The position numbers were made by a program, and so were the translations under genes. A stretch of DNA of 7,814 nucleotides from Clostridia bacterium (GTDB lineage: Bacteria > Bacillota > Clostridia > Oscillospirales > SIG627), in contig JAFTEP010000023.1 of the NCBI GenBank assembly GCA_017453605.1, forward strand, positions 1-7,814, written 5' to 3'. Shown one piece after another: positions 1 through 7,005 of this stretch. Numbering within the stretch: position 1 is the first letter of the stretch; each line of letters begins with the position of its first letter. Below the pieces are notes generated by a model. It was not told where the DNA came from and made no database searches. It saw only the letters and a program-made list of their open reading frames with translations.

Positions 1-1
1 A

Positions 2-355
2 AGGGCGCTCGATTCCTGCGGCGTGCTGACAGGAGCGAAGGTCGACAAATTCAAAAAATTCTCGCTGACGCCGCTTGCGGGATCTAAAGTCAGCGCGCCA
101 CTCGTCGAGCAGGCGCCGATAGGGCTTGAGTGCAAGGTCACTCAGAAGCTGTCCCTCGGGACTCACGACATGTATCTTGCCACTATAGAAGCGCTCGTGG
201 TCGACGACGAGCTGATCGATGAAAAAGGAAAACTGAGACTCGAAAAAGCAAAGCTCGTCGCATACTCGCACGGAGATTATATGGCGCTCGGAAGAAAACT
301 GGGAAGTTTCGGCTTCTCTGTGAGAAAACACAAAAAAACACCCTCGAAAGGCTGA
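2..355 (+). CDS. Flavin reductase-like (flavoredoxin-type) protein, C-terminal part
   Basis: The frame is open from base 2, so the gene begins outside the window and about 117 residues remain. An internal GTG at 23 is not a credible start because the frame continues upstream with a plausible segment (DSCGVLTG). The remaining protein matches, from memory, the C-terminal half of the flavin reductase-like FMN-binding family: a KVDKF segment, the core IGLECKVTQ, then LGTHDMYLATIEA, which is the usual strand near the flavin/dimer interface, and a basic tail after KLGSFGFSVRK. The family uses FMN and transfers electrons from NAD(P)H or a partner protein, and is cytosolic. Family members are usually near 190 residues, so roughly 70 residues are missing. 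The next gene starts 5 bases after the stop, which suggests an operon. The family call is fairly firm; the specific role is unknown. Confidence 0.82.
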   Translation, partial: RALDSCGVLTGAKVDKFKKFSLTPLAGSKVSAPLVEQAPIGLECKVTQKLSLGTHDMYLATIEALVVDDELIDEKGKLRLEKAKLVAYSHGDYMALGRKLGSFGFSVRKHKKTPSKG

Positions 356-360
356 AAAAC

Positions 361-1185
361 ATGAAGACCGTAAAAATGACAGAAGAAAAAAAGAACGAAC
401 TGAAAAAGATCTACGTCGGCTTCAGCGACGAACAGATCGCCGAGCTTTACGCCGGTGAAAAAGAAGGCGTGGATTTTTCGAGCTACGCCGACGCCTCTTT
501 GAGCGCGGAAGAAATGAAAGCTAAAAGAGAAGCGCTCGGCGCCGAAAAGAAAAAGAACGTCGCCGCGTTCGAGTGCAGATATTTTTCCTCTGACTTAAAA
601 GAGCTCTGCGGATTTTACAACCCGTCGGAGCTTCTGATGAAATACCTCTTCAGCGAAGAGATAGACGGCGTGAGCTATAAGGACATAGACCGCTGGGCCG
701 GAGCGGACGGAGTGCTTCAGGGAAAGCTAAACAGGATCATGAGCCATCTTGAAAACTCAAGAAAGATCCTCGACGGATCGGATACGCCTGAATCGGTCCT
801 CCCCGAAAAATACGCCGCGATCGCCGCAAATTTCAAGACTCAAAGCGATCAGTGCTGTCTGTGGTTTTATCCCGGAGTCTCGGGAAAAGCCGACGTTTAC
901 AAGTCCTTCGGAAAAAACGGGCAGTCAAAAATAAAAGGTATCACACTTGACGAATCGAGCGCTTTCGCGCTGAGAGACGTGATGCCGGGATATTCGCAGT
1001 GCTACTATTCCATCGGCTTCACACTGAGTGATTATTCGTTCAGCGTCACCGTCCGCCCGAACAACACGGCGACAAAGGCCGCCGCGAGAGCCCAGGTCGT
1101 GTTCTGCGACAGTGAGAACATCTTCGTCGACGATCTGAGTAAATACACCGACACAGAGCCTCTGACGAGCGGACTCAGAAGCTGA
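361..1185 (+). CDS. Uncharacterised 274-aa soluble protein
   Basis: I do not recognise this family. The ATG at 361 is preceded by GAAAGG (346-351) at about 9 bases, which supports it over the in-frame ATG at 376. No signal peptide or membrane segment is visible, so it is probably cytosolic. Residues 1-130 are charged and look helical, with a very lysine-rich stretch at 50-66. Residues 160-255 look beta-rich, with aromatic strands (CCLWFYPG at 165-172, CYYSIGF at 214-220, YSFSVTVRP at 225-233). Six cysteines are present (72, 83, 165, 166, 214, 249), including an adjacent pair, but they form no recognisable metal-binding spacing. It lies 5 bases after the flavin reductase-like gene and 3 bases before the MBL gene, so the three are probably co-transcribed. 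The compact frame with normal codon use argues for a real gene. No function is proposed. Confidence 0.8.
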   Translation: MKTVKMTEEKKNELKKIYVGFSDEQIAELYAGEKEGVDFSSYADASLSAEEMKAKREALGAEKKKNVAAFECRYFSSDLKELCGFYNPSELLMKYLFSEEIDGVSYKDIDRWAGADGVLQGKLNRIMSHLENSRKILDGSDTPESVLPEKYAAIAANFKTQSDQCCLWFYPGVSGKADVYKSFGKNGQSKIKGITLDESSAFALRDVMPGYSQCYYSIGFTLSDYSFSVTVRPNNTATKAAARAQVVFCDSENIFVDDLSKYTDTEPLTSGLRS

Positions 1186-1188
1186 AAA

Positions 1189-2118
1189 GTGAGTTCAAAA
1201 AAGAAGCGCCCGATCAGCGTCAGTCCGACTGTCGTCTCCGCTGTAGTCGCCGTGCTGACGATCATCGTCGTCCTTATAATTACGTCGATCCGTCCGGCAT
1301 ATTCCGACGCGACGCCGGAGGTAATTTTAGAGGGCGACGAACTGTTGACTGTTTATTTTCTTGACGTCGGAGAGGGCGACTGCGCCGTGATCGTGACGCC
1401 TGAGAACAAGACCGTCATGATCGACACCGGAACGCGCGACAACGAACAGAACGTCGTCGATCAGTTGAGAGAATTCGGAGTTAAAACTCTGGACTATCTG
1501 ATCCTCACTCACGCGCACACGGATCACACGGGACTTGCGAGCTATATCATAGAACGGTATTCCGTGAAAACTCTCATCCTCCCAAATCTCGACGACGTGA
1601 GCGGCTTTTCTTACGCCGTGAACGCCGCAAAGAGTTTCGGAACAGAGATACAGAGAGCCGTCTCTCCGCACACGCTGAACGTCGGATCGGTCTTGCTGAA
1701 CTTCGTTTTCGACGGGAACGACTTTGTGACCGACAACTCCAACAGCTCGATCGAGATCCTGCTTCAGTATAAAGAGCGCTCCGTTCTCTTCACCGCCGAC
1801 AACGAAAAGCCTGTCGAGGATCACCTTGTTTCGGAATACAAAAACATGAAAGCGGACGTCCTTAAGGTCGCTCATCACGGATCGGTCACCTCCACGACAC
1901 AGGCTTTTTTAGATGCCGTAAATCCGAGATACGCCGTGATCTCTGTCGGTAGAAACGAATACGGCCATCCGCACGAGAGCGTGACAGAAAGACTTTTCGT
2001 CGCCTGCGAAAAGGTTTTCAGGACGGACCGCGACGGAGCGGTGAAGCTTGTCACGGACGGTAAAAACATCAAATTCTACACCTATTCCGAAGACAAAACT
2101 TCTCAGAACGCGGCATAA
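1189..2118 (+). CDS. Membrane-anchored ComEC-like MBL-fold hydrolase
   Basis: This 309-aa protein has a lysine-rich N-terminus (residues 4-7), one hydrophobic helix at about 14-33 and then a metallo-beta-lactamase domain, so the catalytic part should face outside the membrane. Visible landmarks are YFLDVGEGDC (56-65, the usual DVGQGD opening of ComEC-type MBLs), MIDTG (77-81), THAHTDHTG (107-115, the HxHxDH metal site), NSSI (185-188), FTAD (201-204), VAHHGS (227-232) and GHPH (259-262). Every metal ligand of the ComEC/Rec2 C-terminal type is therefore present, and the enzyme should be active. The polytopic competence channel of full ComEC is absent, so this is a stand-alone hydrolase; such proteins are thought to act on phosphodiesters or nucleotides, and the substrate here is unknown. 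The start is GTG, 3 bases after the preceding stop, with no strong Shine-Dalgarno, which suggests translational coupling. No terminator is visible after it. Confidence 0.9.
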   Translation: MSSKKKRPISVSPTVVSAVVAVLTIIVVLIITSIRPAYSDATPEVILEGDELLTVYFLDVGEGDCAVIVTPENKTVMIDTGTRDNEQNVVDQLREFGVKTLDYLILTHAHTDHTGLASYIIERYSVKTLILPNLDDVSGFSYAVNAAKSFGTEIQRAVSPHTLNVGSVLLNFVFDGNDFVTDNSNSSIEILLQYKERSVLFTADNEKPVEDHLVSEYKNMKADVLKVAHHGSVTSTTQAFLDAVNPRYAVISVGRNEYGHPHESVTERLFVACEKVFRTDRDGAVKLVTDGKNIKFYTYSEDKTSQNAA

Positions 2119-2151
2119 GAAACTCTTTGACCTGGCGTATATAAAATTTTG

Positions 2152-2183
2152 ACGATTGTGCAACAAAAACGTACGATAGTGCA
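2152..2183 (+). promoter_or_regulatory. Two 11-bp direct repeats with 21-bp period (candidate activator site)
   Basis: ACGATTGTGCA (2152-2162) and ACGATAGTGCA (2173-2183) match at 10 of 11 bases. Their starts are exactly 21 bp apart, two helical turns, and the second copy abuts the -35 box at 2184. Paired direct repeats of about this length and spacing beside a -35 box are characteristic of LytTR-type response regulators such as AgrA, ComE and VirR. The half-site also loosely resembles the VirR-box pattern as I remember it (shared C, TT, T and CA positions). The repeat is directly seen; the regulator class is an inference. Confidence 0.6.
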
Positions 2184-2212
2184 TAGACTTCTTTAAAATG
2201 TAATGTTATAAT
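2184..2212 (+). promoter_or_regulatory. Sigma-A type promoter for the amidohydrolase operon
   Basis: The -35 box is TAGACT (2184-2189, 4 of 6 consensus bases), the spacer is 17 bp, and the -10 box is a perfect TATAAT (2207-2212). Transcription should start near 2219, giving a leader of about 40 bases before the ATG at 2261. A weak -35 with a perfect -10 fits an activator-dependent promoter, in line with the direct repeats immediately upstream. Confidence 0.75.
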
Positions 2213-2260
2213 CGCTCATAAGGGCGTCAGCCTGAATAAATCAAAAAAGAGGGAAAAGAA

Positions 2261-3154
2261 ATGTTCATCGACATCCATACTCACGCGAGGAGAAAAAAGA
2301 CCTACGCTTACAGCTTCAGCACCCCGGAAGAACTCATCAAAAAGTATGACGAGATGAAGGTCGACATGGCGGTCATCCTGCCGATCGTCAACCCCGAGAT
2401 CTATTTCCCGCAGGCGGTCGAAGACATTCTCGAAATGTGCGACGAGCACCCGGACAGATTCATCCCCTACTGCAACGTGGATCCGAGGTGTATGACAAAT
2501 TCACCCTGGGCGAATCTCGACAAGGTATTCAATTATTTCAAGGAGCGCGGCTGCAAGGGCATCGGCGAAGTGATGCCCAATATGCGCATGGACGATCCTC
2601 TCGTACAGAATCTTTTCAGATGCGCCGATATAGCCGGGCTTCCCGTCGTCTACGACGGATCGACGCAGACCAACTTTGATTTCGGTCTCTATGACGATCC
2701 CGGACTCCCGATGCTCGAGAACACTCTTCTGCAGTACCCGAAGCTTGTGATATTCGGACACGGACCCGTTTTCTGGAGCGAGATCGGAGAGCTTCACACC
2801 GTCGCCGAAAGAGGCGTGATGATGAGCATGTACGGAAGACAGTTCGTGAATCTTCCCAAAGGTCCGATAGAGCGCGAGGGGACTGTCCCGAAGCTGTTCA
2901 GAAAATATCCCAACCTCATGGGAGACCTTTCCGACGGCACGGCGTTCAACGCGATCGCCAGAGACGAAAACTACGGACCGAGATTTTTGAGCGAATTCGA
3001 TGACAGGCTCTGCTTCGGAACGGACCTTATGAGCTATAAGATGGAAGTCGAACTCGACAAACTTCTGATCCACTGGAGAGAGACCGGGAAGATCAGCGAG
3101 ACCACCTTCAGAAAGATCGCGTACGAAAACGCGCAGAGGATCCTGGGATGCTGA
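2261..3154 (+). CDS. Amidohydrolase (COG2159 / Amidohydro_2 type TIM barrel)
   Basis: The 297-aa protein is full length for the family and has the landmarks of a metal-dependent TIM-barrel hydrolase: DIHTHA at 4-9 (strand-1 HxH, H6 and H8), GIGEVMPN at 100-107 with E103, IFGHGPVFWSEI at 164-175 with H167 on strand 6, and FGTDL at 252-256 with catalytic D255 on strand 8. The stretch FGLYDDPGLPMLENTL before strand 6 is typical of the subfamily as I remember it. Relatives usually carry a His on strand 5; here the corresponding segment reads VVYDGS (129-134), so that ligand may be Asp132 or absent. The ATG at 2261 has AGAGGG (2248-2253) 7 bases upstream. The gene overlaps the next by 7 bases (ATG 3148, stop 3152-3154). 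It is probably a cytosolic hydrolase or decarboxylase-like enzyme acting on a small organic molecule; the substrate cannot be told from sequence. Confidence 0.88.
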   Translation: MFIDIHTHARRKKTYAYSFSTPEELIKKYDEMKVDMAVILPIVNPEIYFPQAVEDILEMCDEHPDRFIPYCNVDPRCMTNSPWANLDKVFNYFKERGCKGIGEVMPNMRMDDPLVQNLFRCADIAGLPVVYDGSTQTNFDFGLYDDPGLPMLENTLLQYPKLVIFGHGPVFWSEIGELHTVAERGVMMSMYGRQFVNLPKGPIEREGTVPKLFRKYPNLMGDLSDGTAFNAIARDENYGPRFLSEFDDRLCFGTDLMSYKMEVELDKLLIHWRETGKISETTFRKIAYENAQRILGC

Positions 3155-3957
3155 CAAGAAAAGAAATCGCCGACTCGTTTTATAAGGTCGGCGTGAGAAA
3201 CGGCGATATATGCCTTTTCCATTCTTCTTTCAAAAGCCTCGGAGAGGTCGAGGGAGGCGCTCAGAGCGTCATCGACGCGTTCTTTGACGTGATCGGCGTT
3301 TCCGGCACTCTCGTCGCGCCGACGCTTTCTCAGAAGGATTTTGAAAACTCCTACAAGACCTGGAATCTCGACAAGCCGTCGGACGTCGGATACCTGACAG
3401 AGTATTTCAGAAAGACTCCGGGGACTTTCCGCTCGGATCAGGCGACTCATTCCGTCGCCGCTCGCGGAGCCCTCGCCTGGGAACTCACCCACGAACACAC
3501 CGCTTTCGGTCCGCGTCCCTGCCCGTTCGGCGAATACGCGTTCGCGGATTCCTCGCCCTGGTACAAGATGTACAGGCTCAACGCGAAGGTGGTGTTCATC
3601 GGCGTCAGTCTCGTCTACAACACGCTCAAGCACCTTGTCGAGGGAATGTTTGTCCAGAAGCTCCTCGACGGGATAGCTCCCGGCGAAAAAAAGGACGAAC
3701 TGAAAGGCAGACTTCGTTATTTCGAGAATCTCGACCGGGGAGTCTGGCCGTTCTACGACGGCAGGAAGATGCACGAATATCTTGACGGACTCGGTCTCGT
3801 ATCGAGCACGCAGTGCGGCAATGCGACGCTTTATAAGATCGACGCACTTTACTCCTGCGACGCCGCGCTCGAAGCGATAAGCGCTCATCCCGAAGTCTGG
3901 TACAAGAACACTACGCTTCAGTGGATAGAAGACTGTCTTGCCGCGCAGAGCAAATGA
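3148..3957 (+). CDS. AAC(3)/YokD-family N-acetyltransferase
   Basis: The 269-aa product matches the antibiotic N-acetyltransferase (Antibiotic_NAT) fold, which moves acetyl from acetyl-CoA to an amine. The landmarks are LFHSSFKSLG (23-32), GTLVAPTLS (53-61), RSDQATHSVAARG (95-107) and the following FGPRPCPFG. The RS..THS.AA.G segment is the family signature, and H101 is the candidate catalytic or CoA-site His. Length is normal for the family (about 260-280). The start ATG lies inside the end of the amidohydrolase gene, with AGAGGA (3135-3140) 7 bases upstream, so the two are translationally coupled. Many members in Clostridia are not aminoglycoside resistance enzymes, and the metabolic partner here points to acetylation of a metabolite amine or sugar amine. 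Resistance activity should not be assumed. No clear terminator follows. Confidence 0.86.
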   Translation: MLTRKEIADSFYKVGVRNGDICLFHSSFKSLGEVEGGAQSVIDAFFDVIGVSGTLVAPTLSQKDFENSYKTWNLDKPSDVGYLTEYFRKTPGTFRSDQATHSVAARGALAWELTHEHTAFGPRPCPFGEYAFADSSPWYKMYRLNAKVVFIGVSLVYNTLKHLVEGMFVQKLLDGIAPGEKKDELKGRLRYFENLDRGVWPFYDGRKMHEYLDGLGLVSSTQCGNATLYKIDALYSCDAALEAISAHPEVWYKNTTLQWIEDCLAAQSK

Positions 3958-3987
3958 TCAGGCTTTAAAAATCTATTGTTTCAGTCG

Positions 3988-4022
3988 GATTTATCTACTA
4001 AATCGGTTGACAAGATCCGATT
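3988..4022 (+). promoter_or_regulatory. Two palindromes overlapping the promoter (candidate operator)
   Basis: GATTTA-N5-TAAATC occupies 3988-4004. AATCGG-N10-CCGATT occupies 4001-4022 and encloses the TTGACA -35 box at its centre. The two share the bases around 4001-4004. A protein bound to the second palindrome would cover the -35 element, which suggests a repressor or autoregulator site. The palindromes are seen directly; binding is inferred and no regulator gene is in the window. Confidence 0.4.
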
Positions 4023-4035
4023 AGCGGTGTATAAT
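4007..4035 (+). promoter_or_regulatory. Perfect consensus sigma-A promoter of the secreted MBL gene
   Basis: TTGACA (4007-4012), 17 bp spacer, TATAAT (4030-4035): every base of both hexamers matches consensus. Transcription should start near 4042, leaving a leader of about 94 bases before the ATG at 4136. Such a promoter is expected to be strong, which agrees with the C-ending codon preference of the gene it drives. Confidence 0.85.
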
Positions 4036-4042
4036 CGTTTCG

Positions 4043-4071
4043 AAAGCTGGCCCTGATCCGCCGATAGCTTT
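4043..4071 (+). other. Possible 5' leader hairpin
   Basis: At the expected 5' end of the transcript AAAGCT (4043-4048) can pair with AGCTTT (4066-4071), with a possible inner GGC/GCC pairing (4049-4051 with 4060-4062). It could protect the 5' end of the mRNA. It does not match a riboswitch I know. The rest of the leader is A-rich and ends in AGGAG (4121-4125). Confidence 0.25.
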
Positions 4072-4135
4072 GCCTACAGTATTTCGGGGTGAAAGGACAG
4101 GCTCAAGAATAAAAAAACAAAGGAGAACAAACAGA

Positions 4136-6991
4136 ATGAAGAAAATCCTCGCAACGATTCTGTCGCTCGTGATGATCGTGCCCCTCTTCATCGTCGGATC
4201 AAGCGCGGCGCCGATAACGGCTGACACGTCCTGGTACGACGCATCGAAGAGTGAATTTGTCATCACGACCGCCGCTCAGCTCATGGGCATCGCTTCTGTC
4301 GGAGGCGACTACTCCGGCAAGACCATCAAGCTCGGAGCCGACATCACCCTCAACGAAGGCGACGCCGCATCCTGGGCGACCACCGCTCCCGCGACCGTCT
4401 GGAACGCGATCTCGAACTTCGCGGGCACCTTCGACGGACAGGGCTACACCGTGAGCGGTCTTTACTTCACCGCCGCTAACGACGCCGCTATGTTCAAGAG
4501 CACCGCCGGAAGCGCCGTCATCAAGGACTTCAATCTCGTCAATTCTTATTTTGCCACCCTCACCGGCAACGGTGCCGCGGGCGTCTCCGCTGGCGGCGGC
4601 GGTACATTTGAGCACATCTACTGCAACGCCATCGTCAAGAGCGCCGGATACAACGCGGGCGGCATCTTCTCGACCGGCACCGCGGCCATCACCGTCAGAG
4701 AATGCTGGTTCGACGGAAAAGTCGACATCACTGTCCGTTACGCTGCCGGCATCGTCGGCAACGGCAACTTCCAGACCGTGCTGATCGAGCACTGCCTGAA
4801 CACCGGCGAAGTCTACACCGTCAACACCACCAACAGCCTCAACTCTCATATCGCGGGCATCTGCGGAAGAAACGACTCCTCGACGACCATCGTCGACTGC
4901 TTCAACGCCGGATACATCCACTCCATCCTGTCGGACAACGGCGAGAGCGACGTGATCGGCTCGATCTTCGGATCCTGCGCCAGAAACGACAAGAACAACG
5001 ACGGCACCTGGATCTCCATCGTCAACGTTTTCAATTCCTGGGCGACCGAGGAAAGCTGCATAAAGGTTTATGCGAACAACTCCTCTACCGCTCCCGATCA
5101 GTCCAAGGACTGCACGGCTCTTTCCGAAGCCAAACTGACCGGATACAACGCGTACTACAACACCACTCTCGATTTCGAGAACTACTGGGCCGTCGATCTT
5201 GACGGAACTCCCGTTCTGCAGTATTTTGCTGACGAGATCCCCGAGCTCTACGATCTTGCGATCCCCGAGATCAGCGATATGCAGCTCAAGGCTGACGGTC
5301 ACTGGGGCGCCCGCTGGGAAGTCTCTGTCGATCTGCCCGAAGGCTACACGAAAGACAGCGTTTCCCTCGGTCTTTTAGCCGTACCCACCAAAGCGATCCC
5401 CGCCGGTACTCTGATCACCGCAATGGACACCGGGTTTGAATACAGGGGCAACGTTTATCCCATCGCAAATGCCAAGGCCGAGATCCTGCGCGACAGCGAT
5501 GACGGAAAACTCGTCGCGACGTTCGTCATCACCGATTTTAACGAAGACACCATCAGATACAATTACACCGTCCGTCCCTACGCGACCTACATCGTAGATG
5601 GCGGAGAGATCACCCTGAACGGCGCGATCGTTTCCGGCACCTTCTACACCGAAGCAAAACTCACCGAAGACGAACTTCTGAAAGCTGAACTCGACCAGGC
5701 TCTCGCCGAAGTCGACGCAGCGATCGGAGAAGGCTACGTCGTCAGCCGCGACTGGGGCACTCAGGACGTGTTCGAGCAGGTCCCCGCGCTGATTGCCGCG
5801 GGCACTACGATCCTTCCCGCTGAGGACAAGGGTCTCGGCGAGTACACCATCATCGTTGACGGCACCGAAGGACAGGCTGCCGAATACGTCGAACTGCTCG
5901 AAAAGTGCGGTTTTGAAAAGAAGTATTCCAACGTTCTCTCCGAGGGCGTCGATATCATCCAGCTCGTCAAGGGAGATCTTCTGGTCACCGTCAACGACAT
6001 CGGATATCAGAACAAGACCTTCATTTCCGCGATCTACGATCAGCCTCTCAGCCCGCACCTTGAAGACAACTACAAGGACACCGCGATCGCGGGCAGAGTC
6101 AACACCCTGACTCAGAGAGAACCCTACTACTGGGGCGATATCTACATCATCCAGCTCAAGAACGGTCACTTCATCATCATCGACGGCGCGACCGAGTTCG
6201 AGCTCGAATACGTTCTCGACTACCTCGAGGAGCTTGCTCCCGCAGGAGAGAAGCCGGTCATCGAGGCATGGTGCAACACCCATATGCACTACGACCACTT
6301 CCATATCCTCGACCAGTTCAACAAGACTCCCTCCTGGATCGACAGAGTCTACGTTGAAGGCTTCTACTTCAACGAGCCCTCCGACGGAGTCAAGGATCTT
6401 GACAAGGGCGTTTATCCCGAGATCGCACGCGAGCGCGAGGCAATCTCGAAGCTGAAGACTACCGCAGGAACCACTCCCGAGATCTACCGCACGATGATCG
6501 GTCAGAGATACTACTTCTGCGACATCACCATGGACATCCTGCTCAGTCAGGAAATGATCCCGCTCGCGGACTACAAGGGCGGATTCAACGATTCTTCCAA
6601 CTGGTACAGATTCACTATGGACGGCCAGACCTTCATCGAGGGCGGCGACGGACATCAGGCTGACATGAAATTCCTGATGCTCGCTTACGATCCGGAAGAT
6701 CTTGAGTGCGACTTCTTCAGCATCCTGCACCACGGCTACAACACCTGGAACGAGTACACCGACTACGTCGGCACGTTCCACACCCTTCTCTTCCCCTCTT
6801 CGAACGGGACCGCGGTCAGCCAGCTCGGAGTTCAGAACTCCGCTGTCAACCAGTACGTCATCGCGGCGTCTGAAGAATACTTCATCGCCGGCGACGGCTC
6901 CGTGATCTTCTATCTGCCCTACACCGTGGGCAAGGAAGGCACCGACGGCGGCGTCGTCAAGCTCCCGCTCCTCACGAGCCATCACGCATAA
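4136..6991 (+). CDS. Secreted GLUG-type beta-helix / MBL-fold fusion protein, 951 aa
   Basis: The ATG at 4136 is chosen over the in-frame ATG at 4070 because it is preceded by AGGAG (4121-4125) and begins a classic signal peptide: MKK, a hydrophobic core at residues 4-20, and cleavage likely near SSAA (22-25). Residues about 30-365 carry GLUG/beta-helix style repeats, for example GTFDGQGYTVSGLYF starting near 97, then repeated NAGGIF, YAAGIV, HIAGIC and DCFNAG segments. Residues about 375-510 look like a beta-sandwich. Residues about 525-940 form an MBL-like domain with IIDGAT, NTHMHYDH (H716, H718, D720, H721), GGDG (D838) and LHHG (H865, H866). The terminal GHPH-type His of related MBLs is not visible, so activity is uncertain. 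There is no LPXTG, SLH or other anchor, so the protein is probably released or bound non-covalently. Frequent ATC, ACC, GTC and CTC codons suggest high expression. Role unknown. Confidence 0.88.
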   Translation: MKKILATILSLVMIVPLFIVGSSAAPITADTSWYDASKSEFVITTAAQLMGIASVGGDYSGKTIKLGADITLNEGDAASWATTAPATVWNAISNFAGTFDGQGYTVSGLYFTAANDAAMFKSTAGSAVIKDFNLVNSYFATLTGNGAAGVSAGGGGTFEHIYCNAIVKSAGYNAGGIFSTGTAAITVRECWFDGKVDITVRYAAGIVGNGNFQTVLIEHCLNTGEVYTVNTTNSLNSHIAGICGRNDSSTTIVDCFNAGYIHSILSDNGESDVIGSIFGSCARNDKNNDGTWISIVNVFNSWATEESCIKVYANNSSTAPDQSKDCTALSEAKLTGYNAYYNTTLDFENYWAVDLDGTPVLQYFADEIPELYDLAIPEISDMQLKADGHWGARWEVSVDLPEGYTKDSVSLGLLAVPTKAIPAGTLITAMDTGFEYRGNVYPIANAKAEILRDSDDGKLVATFVITDFNEDTIRYNYTVRPYATYIVDGGEITLNGAIVSGTFYTEAKLTEDELLKAELDQALAEVDAAIGEGYVVSRDWGTQDVFEQVPALIAAGTTILPAEDKGLGEYTIIVDGTEGQAAEYVELLEKCGFEKKYSNVLSEGVDIIQLVKGDLLVTVNDIGYQNKTFISAIYDQPLSPHLEDNYKDTAIAGRVNTLTQREPYYWGDIYIIQLKNGHFIIIDGATEFELEYVLDYLEELAPAGEKPVIEAWCNTHMHYDHFHILDQFNKTPSWIDRVYVEGFYFNEPSDGVKDLDKGVYPEIAREREAISKLKTTAGTTPEIYRTMIGQRYYFCDITMDILLSQEMIPLADYKGGFNDSSNWYRFTMDGQTFIEGGDGHQADMKFLMLAYDPEDLECDFFSILHHGYNTWNEYTDYVGTFHTLLFPSSNGTAVSQLGVQNSAVNQYVIAASEEYFIAGDGSVIFYLPYTVGKEGTDGGVVKLPLLTSHHA

Positions 6992-7005
6992 TGGAGGAAA
7001 TTGAA

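Noticed and set aside
2127..2145. TTGACC and TATAAA as a promoter
   Set aside because: Only 5 bases separate the hexamers, far too few.
3148..3957. Aminoglycoside resistance gene
   Set aside because: The family includes AAC(3) resistance enzymes, but the operon partner is metabolic and no mobile element or other resistance gene is nearby; family membership alone does not show resistance.
4036..4135. Riboswitch in the 94-base leader
   Set aside because: Only one simple 6-bp stem is visible and the rest is A-rich; no known aptamer core was recognised.
4070..4138. Upstream in-frame ATG of the secreted MBL gene
   Set aside because: It lacks a ribosome binding site and would place 22 charged residues before the signal peptide; the ATG at 4136 has AGGAG upstream.
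5375..6985. 536-aa minus-strand open frame
   Set aside because: It is a shadow of the secreted MBL gene produced by strong C-ending codon use; composition is dominated by V, D, G and E and no domain is visible. The same holds for the 367-aa minus-strand frame at 4199-5302.
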